Notes under the pieces: model-generated
The model's database searches: none
The model's input: only the letters and a program-made list of their open reading frames with translations
Told to the model about the DNA's origin: nothing
Position numbers and translations under genes: made by a program
In this document: positions 16,366 through 24,629 of the stretch, piece after piece
Layout: every line of letters starts with the position of its first letter
Position numbering within the stretch: position 1 is the stretch's first letter
Source of the DNA: a bacterium
Lineage (GTDB): Bacteria > JAGOBX01
Direction of reading: 5' to 3'
Assembly (NCBI GenBank): GCA_029551925.1
Contig: JAKPEO010000006.1
Location: forward strand, 1-45,502
Length of the DNA: 45,502 nucleotides

Positions 16366-17547
16366 TTAATATTTTTTTAGCGCTGTCTCAATGATTTTCA
16401 GCGCTTTGTCTATTTCTGATTTTTTGACGATTAATGGCGGCGCTATTCTCAACACTTCGTTATGTATAGAATTTATTAATAATCCAGATTTTTCACATTC
16501 TAATTGAATATCATCAGCGATTTTTTTATTAAGTTCAATACCGATCATCAATCCCAGTCCGCGCGCTTCTTTTATTAATGGATTTTTTAATGACAAAATC
16601 TCAGTTTTGAAATACTCGCCAAGTTCGTATATTTTTTGTAAATTTTTGTCATTCAAAAATTTCAATACTTCAAGCGCAGCTGCGCAAGCGAGCGGATTGC
16701 CGCCGAATGTCGAAGCGTGGTCGCCCGGCTTGAATGCGTCGGCTATTTCTTTTTTTGCAAACATTATTCCCATTGGCACGCCAGCAGCTATGCCTTTTGC
16801 AAGCGTCACTATATCCGGCTTGATATTGTAATGCTCAAAACAGAAAAATTTTCCTGTGCGGCCAGCACCGGTCTGCACTTCGTCGAGTATCAGCAGCAAT
16901 TTATTAGCGCTGCAAAGTTCCGATAATTCCTGAATAAATTTTTTGCTGCTTATATTTACGCCGCCTTCGCATTGTATTAATTCTAACATAACAGCCGCTG
17001 TGTTTTTATCAATTAATCTTTTTACTGAATTTATATCATTAAAATCAGCGTATTCAAATATCGGCAATAGCGGCTTGAATGATTCATTGTATTTTGTTTG
17101 ACCAGTCGCGGTAATAGTAGCCATTGTTCTGCCGTGAAATGAATTTTTAAATGTTATAATTTTGGATTTTTCAGGATTATTAGTAAATTTTCGCGTTAAT
17201 TTTATCGCCGCTTCATTCGCTTCCGCGCCGCTATTACAAAAAAATAATTTATAGCCCGGCATTTTTTGTTCTATTAAATTTTTTGCTAAACGTGATTGCG
17301 GTTCATTAAAATATAAATTTGAACAGTGTATTAGTTTTTGGGCTTGTTCGTTTAATGCTTTTACTATTTTGGGATGATTATGTCCCATTGAACTTACCGC
17401 AAGCCCGCTCAAAAAATCTAAATATTTTTTATTTTCTGTATCGAATATATACAAACCGCTGCCATAAGACAAAACTAATCGCCTTTTACCGTAGGTCTGA
17501 CAAATATAATCTTCAAATATTTTTTCAGCCTCTTTTAGTTTTAACAT
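16366..17547 (-). CDS. argD: Acetylornithine aminotransferase
   Basis: A pyridoxal-phosphate class III aminotransferase converting N-acetylglutamate semialdehyde to N-acetylornithine in arginine synthesis. It has 393 residues, the family norm. Motifs include NSGAEANEAAIKL (about 105-117), LDEVQTGAGRTGKFF with the cofactor-binding aspartate (about 222-236), and TLAKGIAAGVPMG with the Schiff-base lysine (about 248-260). The related ornithine, GABA and succinylornithine aminotransferases share these motifs, but the argF neighbour supports argD. The start codon is only 28 bases from the 3' end of tRNA-Thr, with AAGGA ahead of the ATG. The arginine genes therefore appear to be co-transcribed with the tRNA. 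Confidence 0.92.
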   Translation of the reverse strand: MLKLKEAEKIFEDYICQTYGKRRLVLSYGSGLYIFDTENKKYLDFLSGLAVSSMGHNHPKIVKALNEQAQKLIHCSNLYFNEPQSRLAKNLIEQKMPGYKLFFCNSGAEANEAAIKLTRKFTNNPEKSKIITFKNSFHGRTMATITATGQTKYNESFKPLLPIFEYADFNDINSVKRLIDKNTAAVMLELIQCEGGVNISSKKFIQELSELCSANKLLLILDEVQTGAGRTGKFFCFEHYNIKPDIVTLAKGIAAGVPMGIMFAKKEIADAFKPGDHASTFGGNPLACAAALEVLKFLNDKNLQKIYELGEYFKTEILSLKNPLIKEARGLGLMIGIELNKKIADDIQLECEKSGLLINSIHNEVLRIAPPLIVKKSEIDKALKIIETALKKY

Positions 17548-17575
17548 TCTCTAAATCCTTAATCGTAAATTTAAG

Positions 17576-17648
17576 AGCCCATTACTGGACTCGAACCAGC
17601 GACCTGCTCATTACGAATGAGCTGCTCTACCAGCTGAGCTAAATGGGC
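17576..17648 (-). tRNA. tRNA-Thr (anticodon CGU)
   Basis: The minus strand folds into a complete 73-base cloverleaf. The acceptor stem GCCCATT pairs with AATGGGC, the D arm has GCTC/GAGC, the anticodon stem GCTCA/TGAGC encloses loop TTCGTAA (anticodon CGT), and the T arm is GCTGG-TTCGAGT-CCAGT. The discriminator base is T. The 3' CCA is not encoded. A consensus promoter lies 14 bases upstream and argD begins 28 bases downstream. Confidence 0.96.
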
Positions 17649-17662
17649 TTTTATTTTTTATC

Positions 17663-17691
17663 ATTATAAACAATCTAAAAATAGATGTCAA
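17663..17691 (-). promoter_or_regulatory. Consensus promoter of the tRNA-Thr-argD-argF unit
   Basis: Minus strand: TTGACA (17691-17686), 17 bases, TATAAT (17668-17663). Both hexamers are perfect. The start point would be about 17656, just before the tRNA 5' end at 17648. Confidence 0.92.
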
Positions 17692-17781
17692 TAAAAATAT
17701 TGAAAGTATTCAGGAAAAAAACGAAAATGGAAATATTTTTAACCAACGAATAAATATAAATATATATGATTTTTAATTGTA

Positions 17782-17802
17782 TGTCTGGCATCTTGCCTGA
17801 CA
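17782..17802. repeat. REP-like 21-base imperfect palindrome
   Basis: TGTCTGGCA and TGCCTGACA pair over eight of nine positions (one T-T mismatch) around a three-base loop. The size and G/C content in an AT-rich spacer are REP-like. No other copy is evident in this window. Confidence 0.55.
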
Positions 17803-17829
17803 AAACAAATATTGTAAGTCAGCAGTCTC

Positions 17830-17875
17830 GGCTAATATTCTATCGCAACTGAAAAGAACTTGAAAAATATTAGCC
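17830..17875. repeat. Perfect 10-base inverted repeat with 26-base loop
   Basis: GGCTAATATT at 17830-17839 is the exact reverse complement of AATATTAGCC at 17866-17875. It could form a stem-loop in RNA or mark the ends of a very small decayed element. Confidence 0.6.
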
Positions 17876-17880
17876 ATAGG

Positions 17881-17896
17881 TGTCCACCTGCGGACA
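17881..17896. repeat. Short hairpin TGTCC/GGACA
   Basis: TGTCC at 17881-17885 pairs with GGACA at 17892-17896 around six bases. It sits five bases after the previous inverted repeat. There is no T-run, so it does not look like an intrinsic terminator. Confidence 0.45.
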
Positions 17897-18007
17897 AAAA
17901 TAAAAATAAAAATCAATCATCACAGTGTTGAATAATAATTTATTTCAATCCCAAGTTAATAGCGGTTGAAAAGTGTTGAAGAGGTGACGCCTGTCCCCAA
18001 TTTTGTA

Positions 18008-18187
18008 TTATTTATTTTTATATATGTTTGTTAATTTAAAATCATAGGTTGCTGTTGTATCAATAGCATCATTTAATCGTTTTTTAAGAGCATTAATTAA
18101 AGATAGACCTGCAACCTCTTTATATGCTTGGTCTTTTAATTTCCACACATTAACCAAAGATTTATAATCATTATTTATTTTCTTCAT
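18008..18187 (-). CDS. Small antitoxin-like protein linked to a PIN-domain remnant
   Basis: A 59-residue charged protein with no signal or membrane segment. The start is the ATG at 18187, supported by GGAG (18197-18194) six bases upstream; the frame also opens at 18241, but that part lies inside the toxin frame. The gene begins 16 bases before the toxin-remnant stop, giving the overlapping arrangement usual in toxin-antitoxin pairs. Its size, Lys/Asp-rich helices and position suggest an antitoxin. I do not recognise a named family, and its neighbour is broken, so it may be an orphan without function. Confidence 0.5.
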   Translation of the reverse strand: MKKINNDYKSLVNVWKLKDQAYKEVAGLSLINALKKRLNDAIDTTATYDFKLTNIYKNK

Positions 18188-18461
18188 ATATAACTCCGAA
18201 AGGCGTGAGTATTTTAAAAGATTTAGTATATCCTTCTGCAATGTTTGCTGATAAAATTTTAATTTCTTTTTTTATATTTGCCAATTGTTTATAATTCCAG
18301 CTCAATAAAATATCAATTTCAAATACAGATACGATAGCTATATGTAAAGCATCTTCGATTTTTTTCTTTGGTATAATTGATTTAATCTCTACAAATTTAT
18401 TTTCACTAGCAGTTATAAATTCTTCAAATATACATTTGCGCGTCAGGAGATGCTTTTTTAA
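18171..18461 (-). pseudogene. PIN-domain (VapC-like) toxin, N-terminally truncated remnant
   Basis: An open minus-strand frame of 96 codons with no in-frame ATG starts right after the stop codon of the hybrid kinase gene, in the same frame. Its C-terminal two thirds are characteristic of PIN-domain nucleases: KIEDALHIAIVS with the conserved acidic residue, ILLSWNYKQLAN, and a final LTPFGVI. The N-terminal part with the first catalytic Asp and Glu is missing, so it cannot be an active nuclease. I infer that a rearrangement placed the kinase gene where the toxin's 5' half had been. The missing half is not found upstream of the kinase within the window. Confidence 0.75.
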
Positions 18462-21400
18462 TTAAACATTAGAAACATTTGTTTTGTATTCTCTAATTTC
18501 TAATAATATTCGTTTTATGTCATCAATAGTAAAAGGTTTTTGGATATATGTAAAAGCGCCGAAATTTTTTAATTCTTCGATTTCTAAACCTATTTGTCCT
18601 GAAATAAATACAATCTGCGAATCTTTGTCAATTTTACGAATTTCTTTAAAAATAGTTTTGCCGTCCATATCGGGTAACAGCATATCAAGAAATATCAAAT
18701 CAAATTTATTTTTTTCTACTAATTTAATTGCATCTTTTCCTGATAATGCTGTTTTTACATTACAATTATTTAATTTTAAAATTCGCGCCATTGATGTAAG
18801 TATAAATTCTTCGTCGTCTATCACTAAAACATTTAAAATTTCCAATTTTTTATCATCTTTTTTAATTTCGGCTTTTTCTTCGCCTGAAATTTGTTGAGAT
18901 GTTATGCTTGGCTGCGCTATCGGCAATTCTATAATAAATACTGCGCCTGTGTCTTTTTCGCTTTCTACTCGTATAGAGCCATTATGATTTTTTATGATTG
19001 TATGAGTTACAGCTAATCCTAATCCTGTGCCTTTTATTCCATGACTATCTGTTGACCACGCGTCTTTTGTTGAAAAAAACGGAGTAAAAATATTTTTTAA
19101 GTTTTCTGGCGCTATTCCAACACCATTATCTGAAATTTTTATTTCGAGTGTATTGTGATGTATTACTCTTGTGTATATTGATATTTTGCCTCTGCTTTTC
19201 GGTAAAATTGCGTGTCTTGCATTTATTATTAAATTCAGAAAGACTTGCTGAAATTGTCCTTTGTCAATTTCAACCTTTTCTGTATGTTTATAATGTCTGT
19301 CAATTTCGATATTTTCTAATATTAATTGCTGTTTTTGAAGCGCTAAAATTTCTTCGATAATATCTTCGATCCTTGTTAGTTCTTTTTTTGGCGCTGCGGG
19401 TTTAGCAAAAGCCATAATATCAGCGACAATAGCTGCTCCGCGTTTAACAGCGCCTTCTACTGTATTTAAAAACTCATCAAATTTTTCTTTATATTCTTTA
19501 TAATGCAGCAGTTGAGCATTGCTATAAATAATAGTAAGCACATTATTAAATTCGTGTGCAATGCCGGCTGCAAGTTGGCCGACAGCCGCTAATTTTTCCG
19601 AATGTATCAATTGTTTTTGCAATTGTTTTTGTTCGCTGATATTTATTACTGTTGCCATTGAGCCCATATATTTGTCGTTTTCTATAAATGGCAAAGTCTT
19701 CATCAAAACATCAACATCTGTATTGTCTTTGTGTTTAAAAGTAAATTCAAATTGTAAACCGGATTTTGTCGCTTTTTCGTGTTTTATTAAATTTTTCGCT
19801 TTTTCGTGTAATTCACTGTCCATAAAATCTAATACTGGTTTATTGATAAGTTCGTCAGGTTCATATCCTAACATTTCTGCCATTGCCGGATTAACAAATG
19901 TTATAATACCATTAGAATTTATTACTATCAATCCTTCTCTCATATTTTCTATTAATTCCCGATATTTTTTTTCATTAGCTTCAACGTGTAATAATGCATT
20001 TTTTAATTGCTGCTCATTTGCCAGCAACTGTTGATTTAATGCTTTTAATTGCTGTTCGCTTGCTAATAATTGTTGGTTAACTGCTTTTAGATGCTGTTGA
20101 TATTGTTTGATCTGCGTTATATCTTCAAATGCTGCCATCATACAAATAGGCGTCCCTGAATCATCTTTAACTAAACTTGTAGAAATTTGGACAGAAAATA
20201 ATTCGCCGTTAGTTTTTTTTGCGGTTAATTCTATTCTCCCTGTTCCTTTGGTTTTGATATTTTCTAAACTTTCAATAATTTTACTGTGCTCGTTTTCAGG
20301 ATGCAAATCTAATGGCGTTTTATTAAGCGCTTCATTTTTATCTTTAAAACCAAATAGTTTAGTAAATGCGTTATTAACATAAAAAATCTTACCGTCCATA
20401 TTGGAAATAGCTATTCCGCTCAATGAATTTTCAAGAGCATAATTTTTAATTAGCAATTCTTGATTTTTATTAATAAGTTCGATGTTTTGTTTTTTTAGAT
20501 TATTTTCGCTTGCTAATAACTGTTGATTAATCGCTTTTAATTGCTGTTCGCTTGCTAATAATTGCTGATTAGCAGATTTTAATTCCGCCTCGGCTTTTAA
20601 TTGTCTGCGTATATCTCTTGCAATAAATACAATCGCTGTTAATTTATCTGTATTGTCTTTAATCACAGCGGCAGAAATAGAGACTGGTATATCTTCGTTA
20701 TTTTTTGCGCGGTATTGAGCAATATAATCTACAATTTTATTTTTAGGTATTATTTTTTTTGTTATTACATCGTATAAATTTTCTGCGTTATTTACAGAAT
20801 ATATTTTAGAGAATTCAGCGCCAATTAATTCTTCTTCTGAATATCCCAATAATTCTATAAACGCATAGTTGACTGTATTTATTCGAAAATTTTCATTAAT
20901 CACTATAAGCATATCAGCCATATTATTTATTATGCTGTCATTATATTTTTTTGAAACAGTAGTAGATTTCAATACGCCAGCCATTTCATTAAAACGCATT
21001 GTTAATTCGCCGGTTTCATCTTTTGATAATACAGGAATATTAAAATCATAATTGCCTTGTTTTATTTGTTCTGTTGCTTTTACTAATTTTTCGAGCGGCT
21101 TGGCAATAGCTCGAGAAAATAAATAACCGATAATTATCATGAATATAAAAATTAGCAATACTATAAAAATAAGTTTTTCCTGTAATTTAATTATCGGCGC
21201 GGTTATATAATCAAAATCTAATTCTAAAAAAAATTTCCAATTATTGCCAGAAAAATCTAAGTATCCGCTTGATGTTTTGAAAACAACTAATTCTTTTCTA
21301 TTTTTAAACAGACAATAATCAATAGTAGAAAGAAAAGCGGGATTAGTATTGAACATTTTTTCATGATGTTCAATATGCGCATTTATATTTGATGGGGCTT

Positions 21401-22055
21401 TAATAGATTTCAAAATATTTTCGTTATTATGGCTGTCATATAAAATAATATTATCGTCAGTTAATAAAAAAGCATCACAAACATCGCTATACGCTTCCAG
21501 ATTTTTTTTTATAATATTATGAATTTTTTCAAGTGGGATTTTTCCAATAATCGCGCCTATTATTTTATTTTTAGTGTCTTTTACTGGCACACCGATTTCT
21601 ATTATATTTTGACGAAATTCATTTGAATAATAAACACTTTTACCAGTTGAAATTTCGCCTGCTAAAATTTTGTCCCATTCTTGAAAATTTGTGTTTTTTT
21701 GGCCGATGCCTATTTTATTAGCATCCGCTATTCTAATTTTGTCTGCATTATAATATGATATAGTTAGATAAGATTTAAAATTATTTCTGGCATTTTCAAG
21801 AACATTGATAATAGATTTATAATCTTGTTGGTTTTTCAAAATAAATTCATCAGCAAGATTTTTTAAATCAGCTATTCGTTCAAATATAAAACTATCTATC
21901 TCATATAATGTCACATTTACAATTTCTTGCATTTGCTTTTCTTTTTCTTTTAATTTCATATTATATAGAACAGTGTAAATATGATAAGAAATGATTATCG
22001 AAGTGATTAAAAATAAAATTATTATAAACCAAAATATTTTCGAAAAAATCCGCAT
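18462..22055 (-). CDS. Hybrid sensor histidine kinase: sensor, HAMP, three PAS, kinase, receiver
   Basis: A 1197-residue inner-membrane kinase. A helix at 7-29 precedes a periplasmic double-Cache-like sensor (about 35-288); a second helix (about 290-312) leads to HAMP (to about 365). Three PAS domains follow (about 375-490, 545-660, 700-820). Between them run coiled coils built from a repeated NQQLLASEQQLKA unit (about 492-520 and 656-690). The kinase core has the phospho-acceptor in GIAHEFNNVLT (His about 834), NARHAI, DNGVGI and GTGLGLAV. The C-terminal receiver has VIDDEE, the acceptor in FLDMLLPDMDG (Asp about 1121) and YIQKPF. There is no output domain, so phosphotransfer to another protein is likely. 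The binding-protein gene 25 bases upstream is probably its operon partner. Confidence 0.92.
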   Translation of the reverse strand: MRIFSKIFWFIIILFLITSIIISYHIYTVLYNMKLKEKEKQMQEIVNVTLYEIDSFIFERIADLKNLADEFILKNQQDYKSIINVLENARNNFKSYLTISYYNADKIRIADANKIGIGQKNTNFQEWDKILAGEISTGKSVYYSNEFRQNIIEIGVPVKDTKNKIIGAIIGKIPLEKIHNIIKKNLEAYSDVCDAFLLTDDNIILYDSHNNENILKSIKAPSNINAHIEHHEKMFNTNPAFLSTIDYCLFKNRKELVVFKTSSGYLDFSGNNWKFFLELDFDYITAPIIKLQEKLIFIVLLIFIFMIIIGYLFSRAIAKPLEKLVKATEQIKQGNYDFNIPVLSKDETGELTMRFNEMAGVLKSTTVSKKYNDSIINNMADMLIVINENFRINTVNYAFIELLGYSEEELIGAEFSKIYSVNNAENLYDVITKKIIPKNKIVDYIAQYRAKNNEDIPVSISAAVIKDNTDKLTAIVFIARDIRRQLKAEAELKSANQQLLASEQQLKAINQQLLASENNLKKQNIELINKNQELLIKNYALENSLSGIAISNMDGKIFYVNNAFTKLFGFKDKNEALNKTPLDLHPENEHSKIIESLENIKTKGTGRIELTAKKTNGELFSVQISTSLVKDDSGTPICMMAAFEDITQIKQYQQHLKAVNQQLLASEQQLKALNQQLLANEQQLKNALLHVEANEKKYRELIENMREGLIVINSNGIITFVNPAMAEMLGYEPDELINKPVLDFMDSELHEKAKNLIKHEKATKSGLQFEFTFKHKDNTDVDVLMKTLPFIENDKYMGSMATVINISEQKQLQKQLIHSEKLAAVGQLAAGIAHEFNNVLTIIYSNAQLLHYKEYKEKFDEFLNTVEGAVKRGAAIVADIMAFAKPAAPKKELTRIEDIIEEILALQKQQLILENIEIDRHYKHTEKVEIDKGQFQQVFLNLIINARHAILPKSRGKISIYTRVIHHNTLEIKISDNGVGIAPENLKNIFTPFFSTKDAWSTDSHGIKGTGLGLAVTHTIIKNHNGSIRVESEKDTGAVFIIELPIAQPSITSQQISGEEKAEIKKDDKKLEILNVLVIDDEEFILTSMARILKLNNCNVKTALSGKDAIKLVEKNKFDLIFLDMLLPDMDGKTIFKEIRKIDKDSQIVFISGQIGLEIEELKNFGAFTYIQKPFTIDDIKRILLEIREYKTNVSNV

Positions 22056-22080
22056 TTAATTTTGTCCTAATATAAATTAT

Positions 22081-23079
22081 TTACTTTTCAATTTGGTTTA
22101 GAAAACTTCTATCAAATAATGAATTTATATTAATAACATAAGCAACTTGTCCTCTATTAATATAAAAATCAGCTATAAATTTTGCCGAATTTAACAATTC
22201 ACTTTGAGTTTCGAAATCCATTAAATTAAGAGAAAAATGTAAATCTGGTATTTTTACTTTTTCAAATGTAGATGATACATCAGCAATAGATAGATCCATT
22301 TTTTGCGATATTATAGAATATGCCTCTTGCTGATTTTTCATTATAAAATTTTGCGTTTCGTATAATGCATTTATTATTTTTTGAATTTCTTTTTTTTGTT
22401 CTTTTATTGTTTTACTATGAAATGTCAAAACATCAATAATTATATCTTTACTTTCTTTGGTAGAGTATATAATTTTATATCCTTTTTTTAAAGCTTCTGA
22501 TAAATATGGCTCGTGAATAAAACCAGCTTGGATTGTATTCTCTTCAAGTTTTTTTAAAACTTCAGCAACAGGTATATTTTCAAAAAAATAATCATTTTCA
22601 TCAAGTCCATTATTTATTAAAGAATGTATTACCAATATATGCGAAAAAGAATTAATACCGTCAAAACTTATTTTTTTATTTTTTAGCGAAGCAAGATTTT
22701 TATAATTTGGCTTTGCTATTATTGCATCAGCGCCTTCACTAATATTAATTATATATACAATTTTAGAAGGATTATTTTGTCCGTGAAGCAGAATACTGTC
22801 AGCAAATAAAGTAGCAATACCGTCTAATTTTTTAGATTTATATAATTTATGGAGTTCATCAAAATTTTTTGTTAATGTCAATTCAACATTAACTCCGTAT
22901 TTTTTAAAAAAACCTTTTTCTTGTGCTACTATTAAAATTCCATAAGGCGCCCACTGATTAGTCATCCCGATTTTTATAACTGGCTCAATTTGAATAGTTT
23001 GTTTTTTTTCAGAAGCGCAATTAAAAAATAAATTTTGAAAAAAATATATTAAAATAAAAAAAAATAAATATTTTTTCAT
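22081..23079 (-). CDS. NMT1/SsuA-type periplasmic substrate-binding lipoprotein
   Basis: A 332-residue solute-binding protein of the NMT1/THI5/SsuA group, which binds pyrimidine precursors, sulfonates or similar ligands. The N-terminal hydrophobic segment ends in LFFNC, a plausible lipobox with Cys at 21. The start of the binding domain, WAPYGILIVAQEKGFFKKYG (about 43-62), and the later segment AGFIHEPYLSEALKKGYKII (about 188-207) are typical. No ABC permease or ATPase is nearby. Instead the gene lies 25 bases ahead of the hybrid kinase, so it may deliver a ligand signal to that sensor rather than to a transporter. This is inference from gene order. An extended -10 promoter is proposed at 23096-23104. 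Confidence 0.85.
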   Translation of the reverse strand: MKKYLFFFILIYFFQNLFFNCASEKKQTIQIEPVIKIGMTNQWAPYGILIVAQEKGFFKKYGVNVELTLTKNFDELHKLYKSKKLDGIATLFADSILLHGQNNPSKIVYIINISEGADAIIAKPNYKNLASLKNKKISFDGINSFSHILVIHSLINNGLDENDYFFENIPVAEVLKKLEENTIQAGFIHEPYLSEALKKGYKIIYSTKESKDIIIDVLTFHSKTIKEQKKEIQKIINALYETQNFIMKNQQEAYSIISQKMDLSIADVSSTFEKVKIPDLHFSLNLMDFETQSELLNSAKFIADFYINRGQVAYVININSLFDRSFLNQIEK

Positions 23080-23095
23080 AGTTTTAAAATATTAT

Positions 23096-23104
23096 ATTAT
23101 ATCA
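23096..23104 (-). promoter_or_regulatory. Candidate extended -10 promoter of the binding-protein/kinase operon
   Basis: Minus strand TGATATAAT (23104-23096) fits the TG-N-TATAAT extended -10 element. No good -35 hexamer is seen 17 bases upstream. Confidence 0.42.
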
Positions 23105-23219
23105 AAATAAAAAATAAAGTTTTTTTTAATAAATTATGATAATTAATGAAAAAATATTTTGTTGTTTTATTTTATAATTTATGCTAATTTTTTTATAAAA
23201 ATTTTATATATTGATATTT

Positions 23220-24626
23220 ATGCTTTTTAATAGTCTGCATTATATTATTTTTACGATTATTTTATTTGCAATTTATACAAAATTAAATCCTAAATACCGC
23301 AAGATTATTCTACTGCTTGCAAGTTTTTATTTTATTTCAGTATGGAATACGCTTAATATTTTTCTTTTGCTTTTTAATAGTTCATTAGATTATTTTATCG
23401 GCTGTAGTATAGATAAATCTCAAAATCCAAAAAAGCGAAAAATTTTAATTTTGACAAGTATAATATTAAATTTGGGATTACTTGTTTTTTTTAAATATTA
23501 CAATTTTTTTGTTAATAATTTCACAGGTATTTTAAATATTTTTGGGGTGAATATATATTTGCCTTATAGTAATATTCTGCTGCCTATCGGTATATCATTT
23601 TATACATTTCAAACTATGTGTTATTCTATTGATATTTATCGGCGCAAAATTCCAGCGGTGCGTTCAATAACAGATTATTTTTTATATGTGATGTTTTATC
23701 CGCAATTAGTAGCTGGTCCTATTATGCGACCAGACCAATTACTGCCTCAAATCAATAATATTCACCATACAGATTTAACTAAAATAAATTATGATTATTA
23801 TTTTTGCATTCTTATGCGCGGATTTGCTAAAAAAGTTTTGGTGGCTGATAATCTATCTATATTCGTTGATAAAATGTTCATTTTAAATCCGCAAATCGAT
23901 GCGTTTCAAACAATCATCGGTGTAATTTGTTTTGCTTTTCAAATATATTGTGATTTTAGCGGATATTGCGATATTGCTTTAGGAACAGCAGGAATGCTGG
24001 GTATCAATCTCACTGTTAATTTTAATTTTCCATATTGCAGTCAATCAATTACTGAATTTTGGCATAGATGGCATATATCGCTGTCTCAATGGCTACGCGA
24101 TTATCTGTATATTCCACTCGGCGGCTCGAAAAAAGGCACAGCCAAAACTTATAGCAATCTATTTATCACAATGTTTTTAGCAGGGCTCTGGCACGGCGCA
24201 AATTGGAATTTTATTCTCTGGGGGGTATTCATAGGCATATTCTTAATTATCGAACGGTTATTTAAAAATTCTAATTTTTTATTTTTTAAATTGCCGAGCA
24301 TAATTAAAGTTACTTATTGTTTTATTGTTATCAATATTAGCTGGATATTATTTCGTGGAAATTCATTTTCTTTGATTATTGATATTTTCAAAAGAATAAT
24401 CTTTAATTGGCAAAATATAAATTTTCAAAATTTTACTTCTGCTCATAAATATCTTGCGGTCTGCGTATTTATTTATTTTATACATTATTCAGATTTTAAA
24501 TTAGATTTGCCTAGAAGATTTGCGAAATTAAATATTTTTTTGCAGACATTTTGTTATACAATTTTAATAGGAATTATTGCTTACGCTTATAAACAGCAAA
24601 ATGCTTTTATTTATTTTAGATTTTAA
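23220..24626 (+). CDS. MBOAT-family O-acyltransferase (AlgI-like)
   Basis: A 468-residue polytopic membrane O-acyltransferase of the AlgI/DltB group, which moves acyl groups across the membrane for O-acetylation of exported polysaccharides. The typical N-terminus MLFNSLHYIIF supports the ATG at 23220 over the upstream TTG at 23211. Central motifs include YDYYFCILMRGFAKKVLVAD and FWHRWHISLSQWLRDYLYIP, and the catalytic histidine lies in FLAGLWHGANWNFILWG. The partner SGNH-like gene follows after three bases. No alginate or cellulose polymerase is in the window, so the polymer acylated is unknown. No ribosome-binding site is evident. Confidence 0.9.
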   Translation: MLFNSLHYIIFTIILFAIYTKLNPKYRKIILLLASFYFISVWNTLNIFLLLFNSSLDYFIGCSIDKSQNPKKRKILILTSIILNLGLLVFFKYYNFFVNNFTGILNIFGVNIYLPYSNILLPIGISFYTFQTMCYSIDIYRRKIPAVRSITDYFLYVMFYPQLVAGPIMRPDQLLPQINNIHHTDLTKINYDYYFCILMRGFAKKVLVADNLSIFVDKMFILNPQIDAFQTIIGVICFAFQIYCDFSGYCDIALGTAGMLGINLTVNFNFPYCSQSITEFWHRWHISLSQWLRDYLYIPLGGSKKGTAKTYSNLFITMFLAGLWHGANWNFILWGVFIGIFLIIERLFKNSNFLFFKLPSIIKVTYCFIVINISWILFRGNSFSLIIDIFKRIIFNWQNINFQNFTSAHKYLAVCVFIYFIHYSDFKLDLPRRFAKLNIFLQTFCYTILIGIIAYAYKQQNAFIYFRF

Positions 24627-24629
24627 ATT

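Larger units (their letters stand above)
17692..18007. other. Gene-free spacer with several inverted repeats
   Basis: No protein frame is recognisable here. The spacer contains three inverted repeats, annotated separately, and the G/C-rich motif GGTGACGCCTGTCCCC at 17983-17998. That motif reminds me of phrases near REP-associated (Y1) transposase remnants, but no transposase is present. Otherwise the region is AT-rich filler between the tRNA promoter and the toxin-antitoxin remnant. Confidence 0.5.

Noticed and set aside
18188-18241. 18-residue N-terminal extension of the small antitoxin-like gene
   Set aside because: It lies in the coding part of the PIN remnant in another frame, whereas the ATG at 18187 has a GGAG six bases upstream.
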